From contig JAIPMN010018724.1 of NCBI GenBank assembly GCA_020650975.1, positions 1 through 21,802 of the forward strand: a stretch of 21,802 nucleotides of DNA, given 5' to 3'. This DNA comes from Apostichopus californicus. Taxonomy: Eukaryota > Echinodermata > Holothuroidea > Aspidochirotida > Stichopodidae. The position numbers and the translations under genes are program-made. Under the pieces are notes generated by a model, which was not told where the DNA came from, did no database searches, and was given only the letters and a program-made list of their open reading frames with translations. Positions 9,901-16,594 of this stretch are shown in pieces (position 1 is the stretch's first letter; each line of letters begins with the position of its first letter).

Positions 9901-11318
9901 GGATGATTCAAGAACATCATCAACTGCTTTCAGTATATCATTACAGTGTAATTGATAACATCAGGACATTACTCTCATCAATATTCATCACTGTACATAA
10001 ACTGTAGACAAGAATTAAATATATCTTATATAAATTCAGCAATTTCTATATATTCTCAAATATCATGTGATGTGTTCATCAATTGCACAAATTTTTCTGC
10101 CTCATATGACATTTGACATTTTTTTCCATCATCCGGCATTGAGCCTTCAGAATCACGTTATCTTACGTTTTCTTCTCTTAATGAGAATAATATGTTTATT
10201 TTGAAGACGTGAATGGTTTGGTTTGCCTATCTGGGTTAACTACCACAAGGCATGGATTCTTAAAAATAACAAGCAAACATAAACAAAACTAGCTGAGAAT
10301 TTATTAGAGTGCTTGTTAGATTAACATCCTGAAGAGTTAAAGGGATAATAAGTTGGAAATAATTGTTCAAAACTTGCCAGAGAAATGCTCAAAGTTTTGT
10401 TTAACAAAACTTTTGCTGTGTTATGATATCTCAAATTGTTTGTGTGTCATGGTGTAATGCCTTGAGGGAACCTTGTGTTCCAAATAGTGTTATAAGTGGC
10501 ACAGGTTGAACAGTTACATTTCAGTGTTATCAAGGGATGTCTTCTCTTAGGTTAATTTGTATCCCCTTTAACAGATATATTCAAAACCACAATACATAAA
10601 GTGATGTGAATTAGTGTGAGTTTTCTTTCTTTTTCAATCTACAATTCCCCAAATGTTATCTGTCTTTTTTATCTTCATTTTCACTAGTTGTTTAGCAACA
10701 GCAGTTCCTGGTTGAGGAAGGTCAAAGTTATTTTTCAGGCAGAGGAGCATGCCAAATAAAATGTGAAGCAGTGACCTTGTAGTGTTAATATTTAGTCTGT
10801 ATGATATTGTTTGCCAAGTTTATCCCTCAAGTTCCTGGCTTAGTGATATAAATTATTTGTTGTACATTAAAAATCCTGCTGTCAACTTTAGAACAAATTC
10901 TTGAATAGTTATTGGATATTTAGGAATAAAATGCACACGTATTATGCTGTACTATAAAATTTAAAGACATCTGTCTTTTACTCATAAGGCTCAATAATGC
11001 AGACTCACTGGTGTGAGAAATATCTTGCTTGACTCATCTCTGTGTAAAATATAAATATAATGCATCATCCCACTGATCTTTCCACTCCACAGAGATGTGC
11101 CTGTACCAGAGCTGCGTATGGCCATTGCTGTCATTGATGCAGAGATAGATAAGGCCAACATCATGTTTTACCTGACGATTGCGTACGATACCGATGTGGA
11201 GACTTTGAATAAAGCAGAACCAGTTTCATTGGATGTCATCTGTCAGAGGCTGCAAAGAGGACCTGTTCGAAGAATCGGTAAACTCAACAGCTCGGAGCTA
11301 GAGGACGAGGACGAGTGA
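878..11318 (+). CDS. TSNAXIP1: TSNAXIP1-like protein, C-terminal 371 residues (eight exons)
   Basis: Exons 878-967, 1906-2056, 2748-2876, 3289-3459, 4289-4378, 4871-5023, 6844-6950 and 11093-11318 join in one frame with GT-AG borders and end at TGA 11316-11318. The product begins in a charged coiled-coil segment (KLQEERDKYLEEW). It then carries the block RPDWDRC...GGEERW...GKSCDQLVELLL, the VPVYLRYEGK block, an aromatic-rich helical block (FEWTYNLVDIC), a degenerate EF-hand-like segment, a second acidic stretch (FTEEEDGSTGPF) and a conserved ending near PVRRIGKL. This order and these motifs match my memory of vertebrate TSNAXIP1, which binds the translin partner TSNAX and is expressed mainly in testis. 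A ciliary or flagellar role is plausible but not shown here. Vertebrate TSNAXIP1 is roughly 650-700 residues, so the N-terminal half is missing at the window edge. No stops or frameshifts are visible. Confidence 0.88.
1001..1387 (+). mobile_element. SINE with tRNA-Ser/Leu-like head and CORE-like middle
   Basis: The head has a pol III A box (TGGTCAAGTGG, 1007-1017) and B box (GGTTCGAGCCC, 1051-1061). The stretch around GTGGTTAAGGCAGTGGACT reads like the D arm and anticodon stem of a serine or leucine tRNA. A middle domain follows (CCTTGGGCAAGGCATTTTAT, then GTATAAATGGGGA, 1084-1142) that resembles the CORE/Deu-type centre of deuterostome SINEs. Its layout recalls reverse-complemented mammalian MIR. 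A 10-bp unit CTGTGGTGCA is present three times at 1223-1252, the last with one change. The tail is GCACTATATAAGAACTGTTA followed by ATTATTATTAT. No clear target-site duplication was found, so the ends are approximate. Confidence 0.75.
1223..1252. repeat. Three tandem 10-bp units inside the SINE
   Basis: CTGTGGTGCA at 1223-1232 and 1233-1242, then CTGTGGTGCC at 1243-1252. It looks like a recent slippage expansion within the SINE body, because the units are identical apart from the last base. Confidence 0.8.
1906..2056 (+). CDS. TSNAXIP1: TSNAXIP1 exon b: RPDWDRC / GGEERW block
   Basis: Acceptor TATACAG, donor GTAAGC at 2057. It completes Arg30 and encodes residues 31-80. PDWDRC, GGEERW, GKSCDQLVELLLKEI and the ending YEYLEPK form the segment I match most securely to vertebrate TSNAXIP1, where the equivalent reads RPDWTKC...GGPERW...GKNSDQLVDVLL. 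The end is phase 0. Confidence 0.88.
2057..2747 (+). other. TSNAXIP1 intron b (691 nt) with SINE copy 1
   Basis: It contains SINE copy 1 at about 2269-2480. The parts at 2057-2268 and 2481-2747 show nothing recognisable. The acceptor CCTCTAG at 2741-2747 is preceded by a pyrimidine-rich tract. Confidence 0.7.
2269..2480 (+). mobile_element. tRNA-Lys-like SINE, copy 1
   Basis: It is about 94 percent identical by eye to 12425-12640. The head CCTTTTAATCATAAGGTCC followed by AGTTCGAGTGA (about 2295-2305) reads like the anticodon arm and T arm of a lysine tRNA; no A-box half is obvious upstream. The unrelated body includes TTGACAATTGACAATTCATA and CCTGCTTGCAGGAGGATCTA and ends in an ATACATACATAC tail. 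The 5' border is set by where similarity to copy 2 stops. No target-site duplication was recognised. Confidence 0.7.
2748..2876 (+). CDS. TSNAXIP1: TSNAXIP1 exon c: VPVYLRYEGK block
   Basis: Acceptor CCTCTAG, donor GTAAGA at 2877. The 129 nt are phase 0 at both ends and encode residues 81-123. EDVPVYLRYEGKIRKRKMDR is followed by a basic-acidic helix (FKEMWTEKAKKDAD). The vertebrate equivalent reads ...IPAFLRFDGLV..., so the block is conserved in position and pattern. Confidence 0.87.
2877..3288 (+). other. TSNAXIP1 intron c (412 nt)
   Basis: No repeat or exon recognised. A long minus-strand open frame crosses it (2771-3145) but overlaps the real exon and has no family signature. The acceptor at 3287-3288 follows a T-rich tract. 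Confidence 0.7.
3289..3459 (+). CDS. TSNAXIP1: TSNAXIP1 exon d: FEWTYNLVDIC helical block
   Basis: Acceptor TTTTCCAG, donor GTTAGT at 3460. The 171 nt are phase 0 at both ends and encode residues 124-180. SFFAQFMQQKYG, AFEWTYNLVDICEH and MFYSILTDE form amphipathic helices. The vertebrate protein has a matching pattern (MAWAYTIFENI, then QFYAVLMG). If the donor were ignored, translation would add VSELTGRRLRMAVV and stop at 3502-3504. Confidence 0.87.
3460..4288 (+). other. TSNAXIP1 intron d (829 nt)
   Basis: AT-rich unique-looking sequence. A run of related words GCTGAACTTTG, GCTGAAAATTT, GCTGAATTTTG and GCTGAATAA at about 3819-3880 looks like weak local duplication. No gene or defined element seen. 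Confidence 0.6.
4289..4378 (+). CDS. TSNAXIP1: TSNAXIP1 exon e: start of EF-hand-like segment
   Basis: Acceptor TTGACTAG, donor GTTAGT at 4379. The 90 nt are phase 0 at both ends and encode residues 181-210. LDERVYHSFMERLSNLFETL gives a helix, then KKDEETGGE gives an acidic loop that continues into the next exon. Confidence 0.85.
4379..4870 (+). other. TSNAXIP1 intron e (492 nt)
   Basis: AT-rich with no recognised element. The acceptor TGTTTTAG at 4863-4870 follows a T-rich tract. Confidence 0.65.
4871..5023 (+). CDS. TSNAXIP1: TSNAXIP1 exon f: second half of EF-hand-like segment
   Basis: Acceptor TTTTAG, donor GTAAGA at 5024. The 153 nt are phase 0 at both ends and encode residues 211-261. 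GKLTTEVFEDIIKEYFP resembles the second half of an EF-hand loop plus exit helix. The preceding DEETGGE lacks the regular spacing of calcium ligands, so calcium binding is doubtful. A helix (VAALMEAVTDEL) and DYRELFTE follow. The vertebrate counterpart reads GLLTMEQFNTVL...STFPLK...NYRSLFMED. Confidence 0.87.
6510..6523. repeat. Target-site duplication, left copy (14 bp)
   Basis: CGATCACTAAATTC is repeated exactly at 6729-6742. The two copies bracket a 205-bp block that differs in composition from its surroundings, as expected from a retrotransposition event. Confidence 0.75.
6524..6728 (+). mobile_element. Short retroelement insertion with hammerhead motif (Penelope-like?)
   Basis: A 205-bp block, pyrimidine-rich in its first 130 bases, bounded by a 14-bp direct repeat. 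Near its 3' end (6675-6713) lies a motif with the conserved core of a hammerhead ribozyme. Such motifs are known from the pseudo-LTRs of Penelope-like elements and from retrozymes. No reverse transcriptase or GIY-YIG sequence is present, so this would be a strongly 5'-truncated or non-autonomous copy. The open frame crossing it (6426-6746, with EEDPARIETSG) is probably a by-product of the motif, not a gene. Confidence 0.65.
6675..6713 (+). ncRNA. Hammerhead-ribozyme-like motif
   Basis: The core CTGAAGA (6679-6685) fits CUGANGA. Helix II is GATCCT/AGGATC (6687-6692 with 6696-6701) with a GCT loop and one extra A at 6686. GAAA is at 6702-6705, followed by C-G and the cleavage triplet GTC ending at 6709. 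Helix I is GCCT/AGGC (6675-6678 with 6710-6713), with two more possible pairs beyond one mismatch. Helix III (A6705-T6708, C6706-G6707) has no loop, so a single copy could not fold it; two copies pairing with each other could. Activity cannot be judged from sequence. Confidence 0.6.
6729..6742. repeat. Target-site duplication, right copy (14 bp)
   Basis: CGATCACTAAATTC, identical to 6510-6523. Confidence 0.75.
6844..6950 (+). CDS. TSNAXIP1: TSNAXIP1 exon g
   Basis: Acceptor GATGTAG, donor GTGAGT at 6951. It encodes residues 262-296 and ends with two bases of Gly297. EEDGSTGPFINKL and the helix EEERTYYVEEIRKELGEK match the vertebrate segment EDEEGQSEPFVQKL...EYLQQLKQELG. This confirms both the frame and the exon order after the long intron f. 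Confidence 0.87.
7983..8033. promoter_or_regulatory. ATTA-rich palindromic stretch, possible homeodomain cluster
   Basis: It contains several TAAT/ATTA cores, a paired-class P2-like site TAATTGATTA (8011-8020), and a perfect 12-bp palindrome TGATTATAATCA (8015-8026) overlapping it. ATGATT and AATCAT mark its two ends. It could be an intronic regulatory site or simply AT-rich drift. Confidence 0.25.
8470..8616. repeat. Tandem duplication of a 74-bp hairpin unit
   Basis: Units at 8470-8543 and 8544-8616 differ at only a few positions, mostly in the first 25 bases. Each contains the perfect hairpin AATGTCT-GTTA-AGACATT. In the first unit it is surrounded by a second complementary pair (GGCC near 8492, GGCC near 8526), so that unit can fold into an extended stem. 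Confidence 0.75.
11093..11318 (+). CDS. TSNAXIP1: TSNAXIP1 terminal exon h and stop
   Basis: Acceptor CACTCCACAG at 11083-11092. The first base completes Gly297, followed by residues 298-371 and TGA at 11316-11318. VPVPELRMAI, a short helix (FYLTIAYDTDVETL), then LQRGPVRRIGKL and an acidic ending ELEDEDE. The vertebrate protein ends comparably (...LERLQVIDIRRVGP...). An alternative acceptor two bases downstream would break the frame and is rejected. Confidence 0.87.
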
Positions 11319-11473
11319 ATGAGTAGAAAATTGCATGTAGCTTTCATTGGTTTTTGAAAAATAAACATTTTGTTGTAATTTCACGAACAGATATCATCTT
11401 TTTCTTTCTTATATTCTTTACCAACTTCTTGGTGAATAAAGCTTGACTACTTCAGAAATCTATTAAGAATAAA
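11319..11473 (+). terminator. TSNAXIP1 3' UTR with candidate poly(A) signals
   Basis: AATAAA occurs at 11360-11365, only 42 bases after the stop, and again at 11435-11440 and 11468-11473. The first is followed by a TTTTGTTGT-like T/GT-rich element and is the most likely signal, giving a very short 3' UTR. Transcript data would decide. Confidence 0.55.
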
Positions 11474-12347
11474 GATATTTTTACTTCCCAGAAGGTTAAA
11501 TCTTCCGTCCCATTTCTATCAAGTAATGTATATATAAGATTTAAAATGCATGAAGCAAAAATAAATGTAGAAACAGCTGCTGTCTCCATTAGAAATTTTA
11601 GTCAGTGAACTAGAATTATTTTCTAGAATTATAGGTGTACATAGAAAGGAATGTGTCTCATTGTCTAGATCATAATGATTGTTGCAGATACATTAAGAAC
11701 ATGTTAAACTTGAAAGTAGCTTGGAATGGTCAGTAAAACTAAAATGAAGAGGATATGCACAGAGTATTGTATACCAACTACAAAAATTTATTGAAAATCT
11801 TTCTCTTATTTTAAATATTAAGTTTATAGCATATTGTTCCAGTACCTTGTTAACAAAAGAAACACCTTGAATTTCAACACAATCTTTATATTATAACATG
11901 TACTGGTAATACAGTATTAAAAAGGCATGTGAATTTTTATTCAAACATACATAGTATACATAAATATTTAACACTGTTCTATTTTTCCAGTGCTATATTC
12001 GTATGGTTCTTTTTCCTTTGTCAAAGGTGACATATTCATCATTTTTCTCCAGTTCATCCATCACTATTTGCTATTGCTAGTAAATTAACATTTGTTATTC
12101 ATGATGTGAATTACATATGGATAAACTCAAGAGTTGTAAGTTTTTTTCAAGGCTTCCAGTGACATCCATGTTTTACAAAGAGGAACAAATCATCAATCAA
12201 TTATGAAGATACAGAATATTTAGTATCTTGGTAATATGTTAGGAATAAGTTTAGTTGTTTTCTAGATTGGCTTCCACTGTTAGAAAAATGATTAAAATGT
12301 CCATTATATTTAGCTTCCTGTAGCTTGGTCAACTGTATCAAGCTAGA
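11474..12347. other. Intergenic, nothing recognised
   Basis: AT-rich sequence without open frames of interest, splice-bounded exons or repeats that I can define. Confidence 0.5.
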
Positions 12348-12425
12348 GTGCTACTATGAATTTACAGTGCTACTATACAGTGCTACTATGAATTTACAGT
12401 GCTACTATACAGTGCTACTACTACG
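12348..12425. repeat. 32-bp tandem repeat abutting SINE copy 2
   Basis: Two exact 32-bp units (12348-12379 and 12380-12411) and a 14-base partial unit. Each unit is itself made of two versions of GTGCTACTAT, one followed by GAATTTACA and one by ACA. The last partial unit runs straight into the SINE. Confidence 0.85.
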
Positions 12426-12640
12426 CCAGTGCCTTTCAATCATAAGGTCCCGAGTTCGAGTCACTCCAAGATTAATGTATGTCGTCCAGTTACAGAGTTG
12501 TTGACAATTGACAATTCATAATCATGGACGTTTAATATGAATGTAAGAGACTGACTTCGGACAGCTTGCGGCTTTGATAAGCCAATGAGGCTTCTTAGCG
12601 AGTTCCTGCTTGCAGGAGGATCTAATATACATACAATACA
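12425..12640 (+). mobile_element. tRNA-Lys-like SINE, copy 2
   Basis: Same element as 2269-2480, in the same orientation, differing at roughly a dozen positions. Here the head reads CCTTTCAATCATAAGGTCC with GAGTTCGAGTCAC as T arm, so the anticodon region has drifted. The tail is ATACATACAATACA. It lies downstream of the TSNAXIP1 gene. Confidence 0.72.
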
Positions 12641-13938
12641 TGAAAGAATTTTATTTAGTGTAGAAGGTTATGTGTCAGTACTGTTTCTAATGTTTGAAAT
12701 GTTACGTTTTAGTCCTTGAATCATCAAACTGTCTAACCCTACAAGATTAGCATGCAGACTACTCAGCTCCTTAGAAGTAATACACAAGGTAATACAAAGA
12801 ATGTTTTGTAATCTCAAATAACATGTTAGTAGTGACATTACAGGTATGGATTAAAACTTTGTGAATGTTTTCGTTGTTGCTCTGTCGTCTATACCTAACA
12901 ATAAATGAAATGTTGTTTTTGCTCAGATATCGTAAGAGTAAATTTAACGAGTAGCTTTAAACATAGCATCAGATAAATCATTAATGTAACCTTGTCAGCT
13001 CATATCAAACATTTTCAATATCTATAAAATGAATAACAGTAAAATTTGATTTAGAAACATTACCTGAACTTAAAATTTACTATTTTGTTGGACTGTGGCA
13101 TATCAGCCCTAACATTCTGTCCATGGTAGTCCCTCCTTCTACATATCACTACAATTTTTCAATCCTTGACTTACAGCTCTAAATCTCTAGATTGGTGTTG
13201 TAGTTGTTGTTGCATGGATCAGGGTTTTTCAGTCGCTGTTGAAATCAAATTGTCTGTGTGTGTCCTTGCAAATTGTTGAAATCAAAGTTAAGGGATCTTT
13301 GATATTGGTGTTTTTATATAAGAGAATGGAAAATTGTAAACGAACAACTGCGACATCAAACTACCAAGTTTACTTCATGGGAATTCTGTCCTTAAGAAAA
13401 ATTACAGTGAGCAACATTATCAGGTTTCTTTTTTGTAAAGAAATTGATGAGGAATATGATAGTAATTTCAGTCTTGCTGCTGTAACTTAAGACAGTTTAT
13501 CTCAAGCTAGAAAAGAACAATAATCTACACCTATTACTCCCTTGTAAACATTTACTATTTATTCCAGAAGATTATAAATTTTGTTTGATTATTCAATTGT
13601 TCTGAAAGCTGCCTTAAAAATGTGTTTTTTACTAATGTTTGGCTGTAAAGGTGCAAAGAATAGATATGTATTCAACATAGTCATATTTCATTTCATTCCA
13701 TGTATAAAAATGTTTTTCAACACACTCAGGTGACATTCCCATTTTTTCACTTTTTAATCTTTTTGTTGTTGTTGTCCATGGCCTGTTCTTCCTAGCAAAC
13801 TTCAGTGTGCAGTATCTGACCTTTTGTTGCAGATATCTGTTTTGTTTGAGATACTGTTTACATCAGTTAAGAAGTGTTCATTCATACTTAGTAAAGATTC
13901 CTAAATCCTATTGGTCCATTCAGGTCAGCTGACCGTGG
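12641..13938. other. Intergenic, nothing recognised
   Basis: AT-rich sequence. The open frame at 13239-13490 lacks a usual start context, codon pattern or family motif and is treated as chance. Confidence 0.5.
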
Positions 13939-13960
13939 TTAATCCTGTGAGTAACGCACG
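13939..13960 (+). repeat. Third copy of palindrome-arm segment (22 bp)
   Basis: These 22 bases, containing CCTGTGAGTAACGCACG, are identical to 14189-14210 in the right arm of the palindrome. They are flanked by ACCGTG on the left and CACGGT on the right, a 6-bp inverted pair of their own. It may be a fragment of a second, decayed copy. Confidence 0.75.
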
Positions 13961-14067
13961 GTAAAATTACGGGGCATCACTTTAATAAATCTTTGGTTAT
14001 ATGTAACCAAAAATGTTTTGTTTTATGATTTTTCACCCACACAAATGGTAGTGTATGAATGAACGGA

Positions 14068-14227
14068 GTTAATCAACGGTCTAGCGTGCGTTACTCACAT
14101 GATTAATGCACTCCGGGTGTTAATGCTATCGCTGGATGCACTCGGGCTCCGCCCTCGTGCATCGCTTGCATTATCCCCCGATCGTGCATTAATCCTGTGA
14201 GTAACGCACGCTAGACCGTTGATTAAC
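14068..14227. mobile_element. 160-bp near-perfect palindrome, foldback/MITE-like
   Basis: Arms 14068-14111 and 14184-14227 (44 bp each) are inverted copies with a single mismatch. The 72-bp middle is also imperfectly self-complementary down to a GC-rich centre (GATGCAC near 14134, GTGCATC near 14157). Both ends read TTAA next to TCAACGG/CCGTTGA, so a TTAA target duplication as used by piggyBac-type elements is possible. TTAA is self-complementary and could equally be part of the arms. There is no coding capacity. Confidence 0.7.
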
Positions 14228-15374
14228 CCCTTATTTAAATATTGAGCTATTTTTGGTCATTGTACTAACGTAATACGCCTTGATTCATCTTTTTTTGTTC
14301 AGAATATCTTATGGTATAATTAAATAACTTTTGAAAACTTAAATTATCTTTTTGTGGTGTATTTTTTTCCCTCTCTGAGTTAGTCAAAGAAGTATTCAAA
14401 GTTATACTATGAGTGAGTAGGTTCACCCTGTAGGTTTGTAAAAAATGAGGTGTTTGATATGGCCTTGTAGGTGTGTAAAGAATCATGTGTTTGATATGGC
14501 CTTGTGGGCTTCATTATGCCTCTCTAGGAACCAAGTTAACCTGCAAATTTAATGTGGATATTAGGAAAACAATTAATAAACCTTATGATAATAACATTTA
14601 ATTCTCTTCAAAGAAATAATGAAAACATTAGATGGTCTATACAGCGTCTTTTGGGCCATTTTGTTCACTTAAATCACTCTAACCAGTGGCATAACAATTT
14701 GTGGGGGGTTAGGGGTGGGACAGGGTGCTCATCAATCACCCCTAGATCCCTTATTCTCCTCGTTACCACATTTTCTCACAAACTAGATGGAGAAAATGTC
14801 AAACAGCCAAGCATGGGAAACAATCAGTAAACCTAATGAAGCCTCCCCCCCCCCCGATGCATTTAACAGAGCAGTGTTAACCAAACAATGGTTAGAGATG
14901 TGTGTAGTGGAATAAGTGCAACACAACAAGAGCAGAGCCTACTTGCCAAATGGGAGTAGTTAATTAAGTTTCTAGCAATAGCATGCCACACATATATTTG
15001 TAATATGCAACATACCATGCACTTCTCCCTGCATTCACAATTCCAAGTCCCCATCGGTCACTCCCAAACACTTGGATGGCAAAGGCTGGTTATGTTACAG
15101 AAAAAAGACATTTTGCAGAACTTTTAACATTACAACAAATCTATCAGACAATGACCTCTGTACAAACAATGTGTAAAAGACTCTTCTTGATTATTATTAC
15201 ATTAAAATGTGAGTTATCAAAGGCAGGAAGAAACTGGAAGATTAAGGTTTTAGTCCCCTGACATTTTCATATGGGATACACACCACGGCATCATTCAGTT
15301 GGATTATTCGAGCTACTAATATCCGGGCAAGGCTATCAAGAAATAAATCTTTCTACCTGTTATCTCATTTTTTA
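14228..15374. other. Intergenic with minor repeats
   Basis: It contains a 36/37-bp duplication at 14427-14499. At about 14687-14856 there is a patch with GGGGGG and a C-run (14848-14856 region) that may be part of an unrecognised dispersed repeat. No gene is supported; the frames at 14552-14830 and 15076-15261 cross low-complexity sequence. Confidence 0.45.
14427..14499. repeat. Tandem duplication, about 37 bp
   Basis: Two units, 14427-14462 and 14463-14499, both ending TGTTTGATATGG, followed by the start of a third (CCTTGTGGGC). They differ at several bases, so the duplication is not recent. Confidence 0.65.
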
Positions 15375-15785
15375 TTCAAGTTTTGATAAGAACCCCAAAT
15401 TATGACATGGAAAATCAATATTTTGATATGAAACACCAAAATTTCAAACGTTTAGATTTAAGTTTCGTCATTTCAAGTAGAAATCAATATTTCGTTATCA
15501 AAGTTTGAACATTGCCAACCTTGCGCACAAATTTGCAATTTTGAGAAAGAAAAAAAGAAACTTACATTTTGAAACAACGAAGTGGAACTTATGGGACATG
15601 AAGTGAGAGTTTTGTTACAAGAAGTTGAAAATTTTAGGAACAAGTCCTTATCAGTAAAAAGCCCTTATTTCGAGAACGATGAGGAGAATTAGAGACAAAA
15701 TAGTCGAAATTGTAGAAAAACAGTTAAACTTCGATATAAAGGTATCAAAAGTTCGATGTACACCTCGCAATTTCGACTTTCCTAA
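15375..15785. repeat. Diverged TTCGA/TTTGA-rich periodic repeat
   Basis: Words such as TTTTGATA, ATTTCAAA, ATTTCGTT, ACTTCGAT, AGTTCGAT and ATTTCGAC recur about every 15-30 bases on both strands (AGTCGAAAT at about 15702). This suggests an old tandem array built on a short partly palindromic unit. The period is irregular and the limits are approximate. Confidence 0.35.
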
Positions 15786-16299
15786 TCGCCAAAAAAGAAA
15801 ATAAAACAAAAAGATATGACAATCCGTTCTGTCGGCGTTCCTCAGATGAAGAGAACAACCCCCAACTTTGAAGTAAGTTTAGCACGCAACATTCGAGTAT
15901 GGAAGTGTTTTTTTTTGGCCCTATTTGACCAACGTTTCTGCAGTAATTCGTATTAATATTTGTGAATTCAAACTCGATTGTTTACAATATTGCAAACAAA
16001 CTTGTAAACACCGGCTAGAAACTTCTCCAACTTTCAAAGTTTATGCATCCCCTATACATTAGTCGTACATCCCAATCAAACTCTGCTTACTTTATTGGAG
16101 ATGACGTCATGTTTCCAAGGTGAGAGTACGCAAATATGTCTCCACTCTTCGCAAACCTGTTGTCTCTGCTGTATTCCAATGCAATGTACTTTGTTATATT
16201 GTTATGCCAGACCCTACAATGTGTTCGTAACGTAGCCAATCCCATGTTACACAAACTATAGTCCAGTTTCATTGTGATAGGGTCTGACCGAAACAGGAC

Positions 16300-16577
16300 T
16301 TTACCTCTCGGAAACGACCAACCACTCTCTTTAGAGGAAAAAGTATAAAGAATGGTCTAAACAGAATTATTGCTGAAGAAAATTGATACAAAATGTCTTA
16401 GCTCGGGGTGTAGACAAATAATATTATTGATATCGTGAAGGAAGTTTGAAATTGAGGTTTTTCCTAGGCTTTAGCCGCTCGCTGGGCTAGGTTGCCATAG
16501 GAGTCAGACAAGACGGAAATTTACGTTAGTGACAACTCAAACATTCCAGTCCTGTGTAGCAGACAGAAAATCTAAAG
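16300..16577 (+). promoter_or_regulatory. Presumed KIF1 promoter and 5' UTR
   Basis: The sequence just before the KIF1 start. A TATAAAG lies at 16344-16350, about 230 bases before the ATG. A locally GC-richer, CpG-containing patch (GCCGCTCGC, near 16473) lies nearer. An in-frame TAG at 16557-16559 shows that the coding frame does not extend upstream in this exon. The transcription start is not visible. Confidence 0.3.
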
Positions 16578-16594
16578 ATGTCGGGTGGAGAATC
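16578..16594 (+). CDS. KIF1: KIF1 exon 1 coding part
   Basis: ATG to donor GTAAGT at 16595. MSGGE plus two bases of Ser6. The start has A at -3 and G at -1, and the in-frame TAG at 16557 precludes an upstream start in this exon. Confidence 0.85.

Larger units (their letters stand above)
6951..11092 (+). other. TSNAXIP1 intron g (4142 nt)
   Basis: The longest intron visible. It holds an AT-rich palindromic stretch at 7983-8033 and a tandem hairpin duplication at 8470-8616, annotated separately. A 9-bp hairpin sits at 9214-9242 (TTTGCATCT/AGATGCAAA). Elsewhere I see unique AT-rich sequence with no exon, RNA gene or defined element. Confidence 0.65.

Noticed and set aside
13239-13490. 83-residue open frame between the genes
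   Set aside because: It lacks recognisable motifs and a convincing start, and lies in unremarkable AT-rich sequence.
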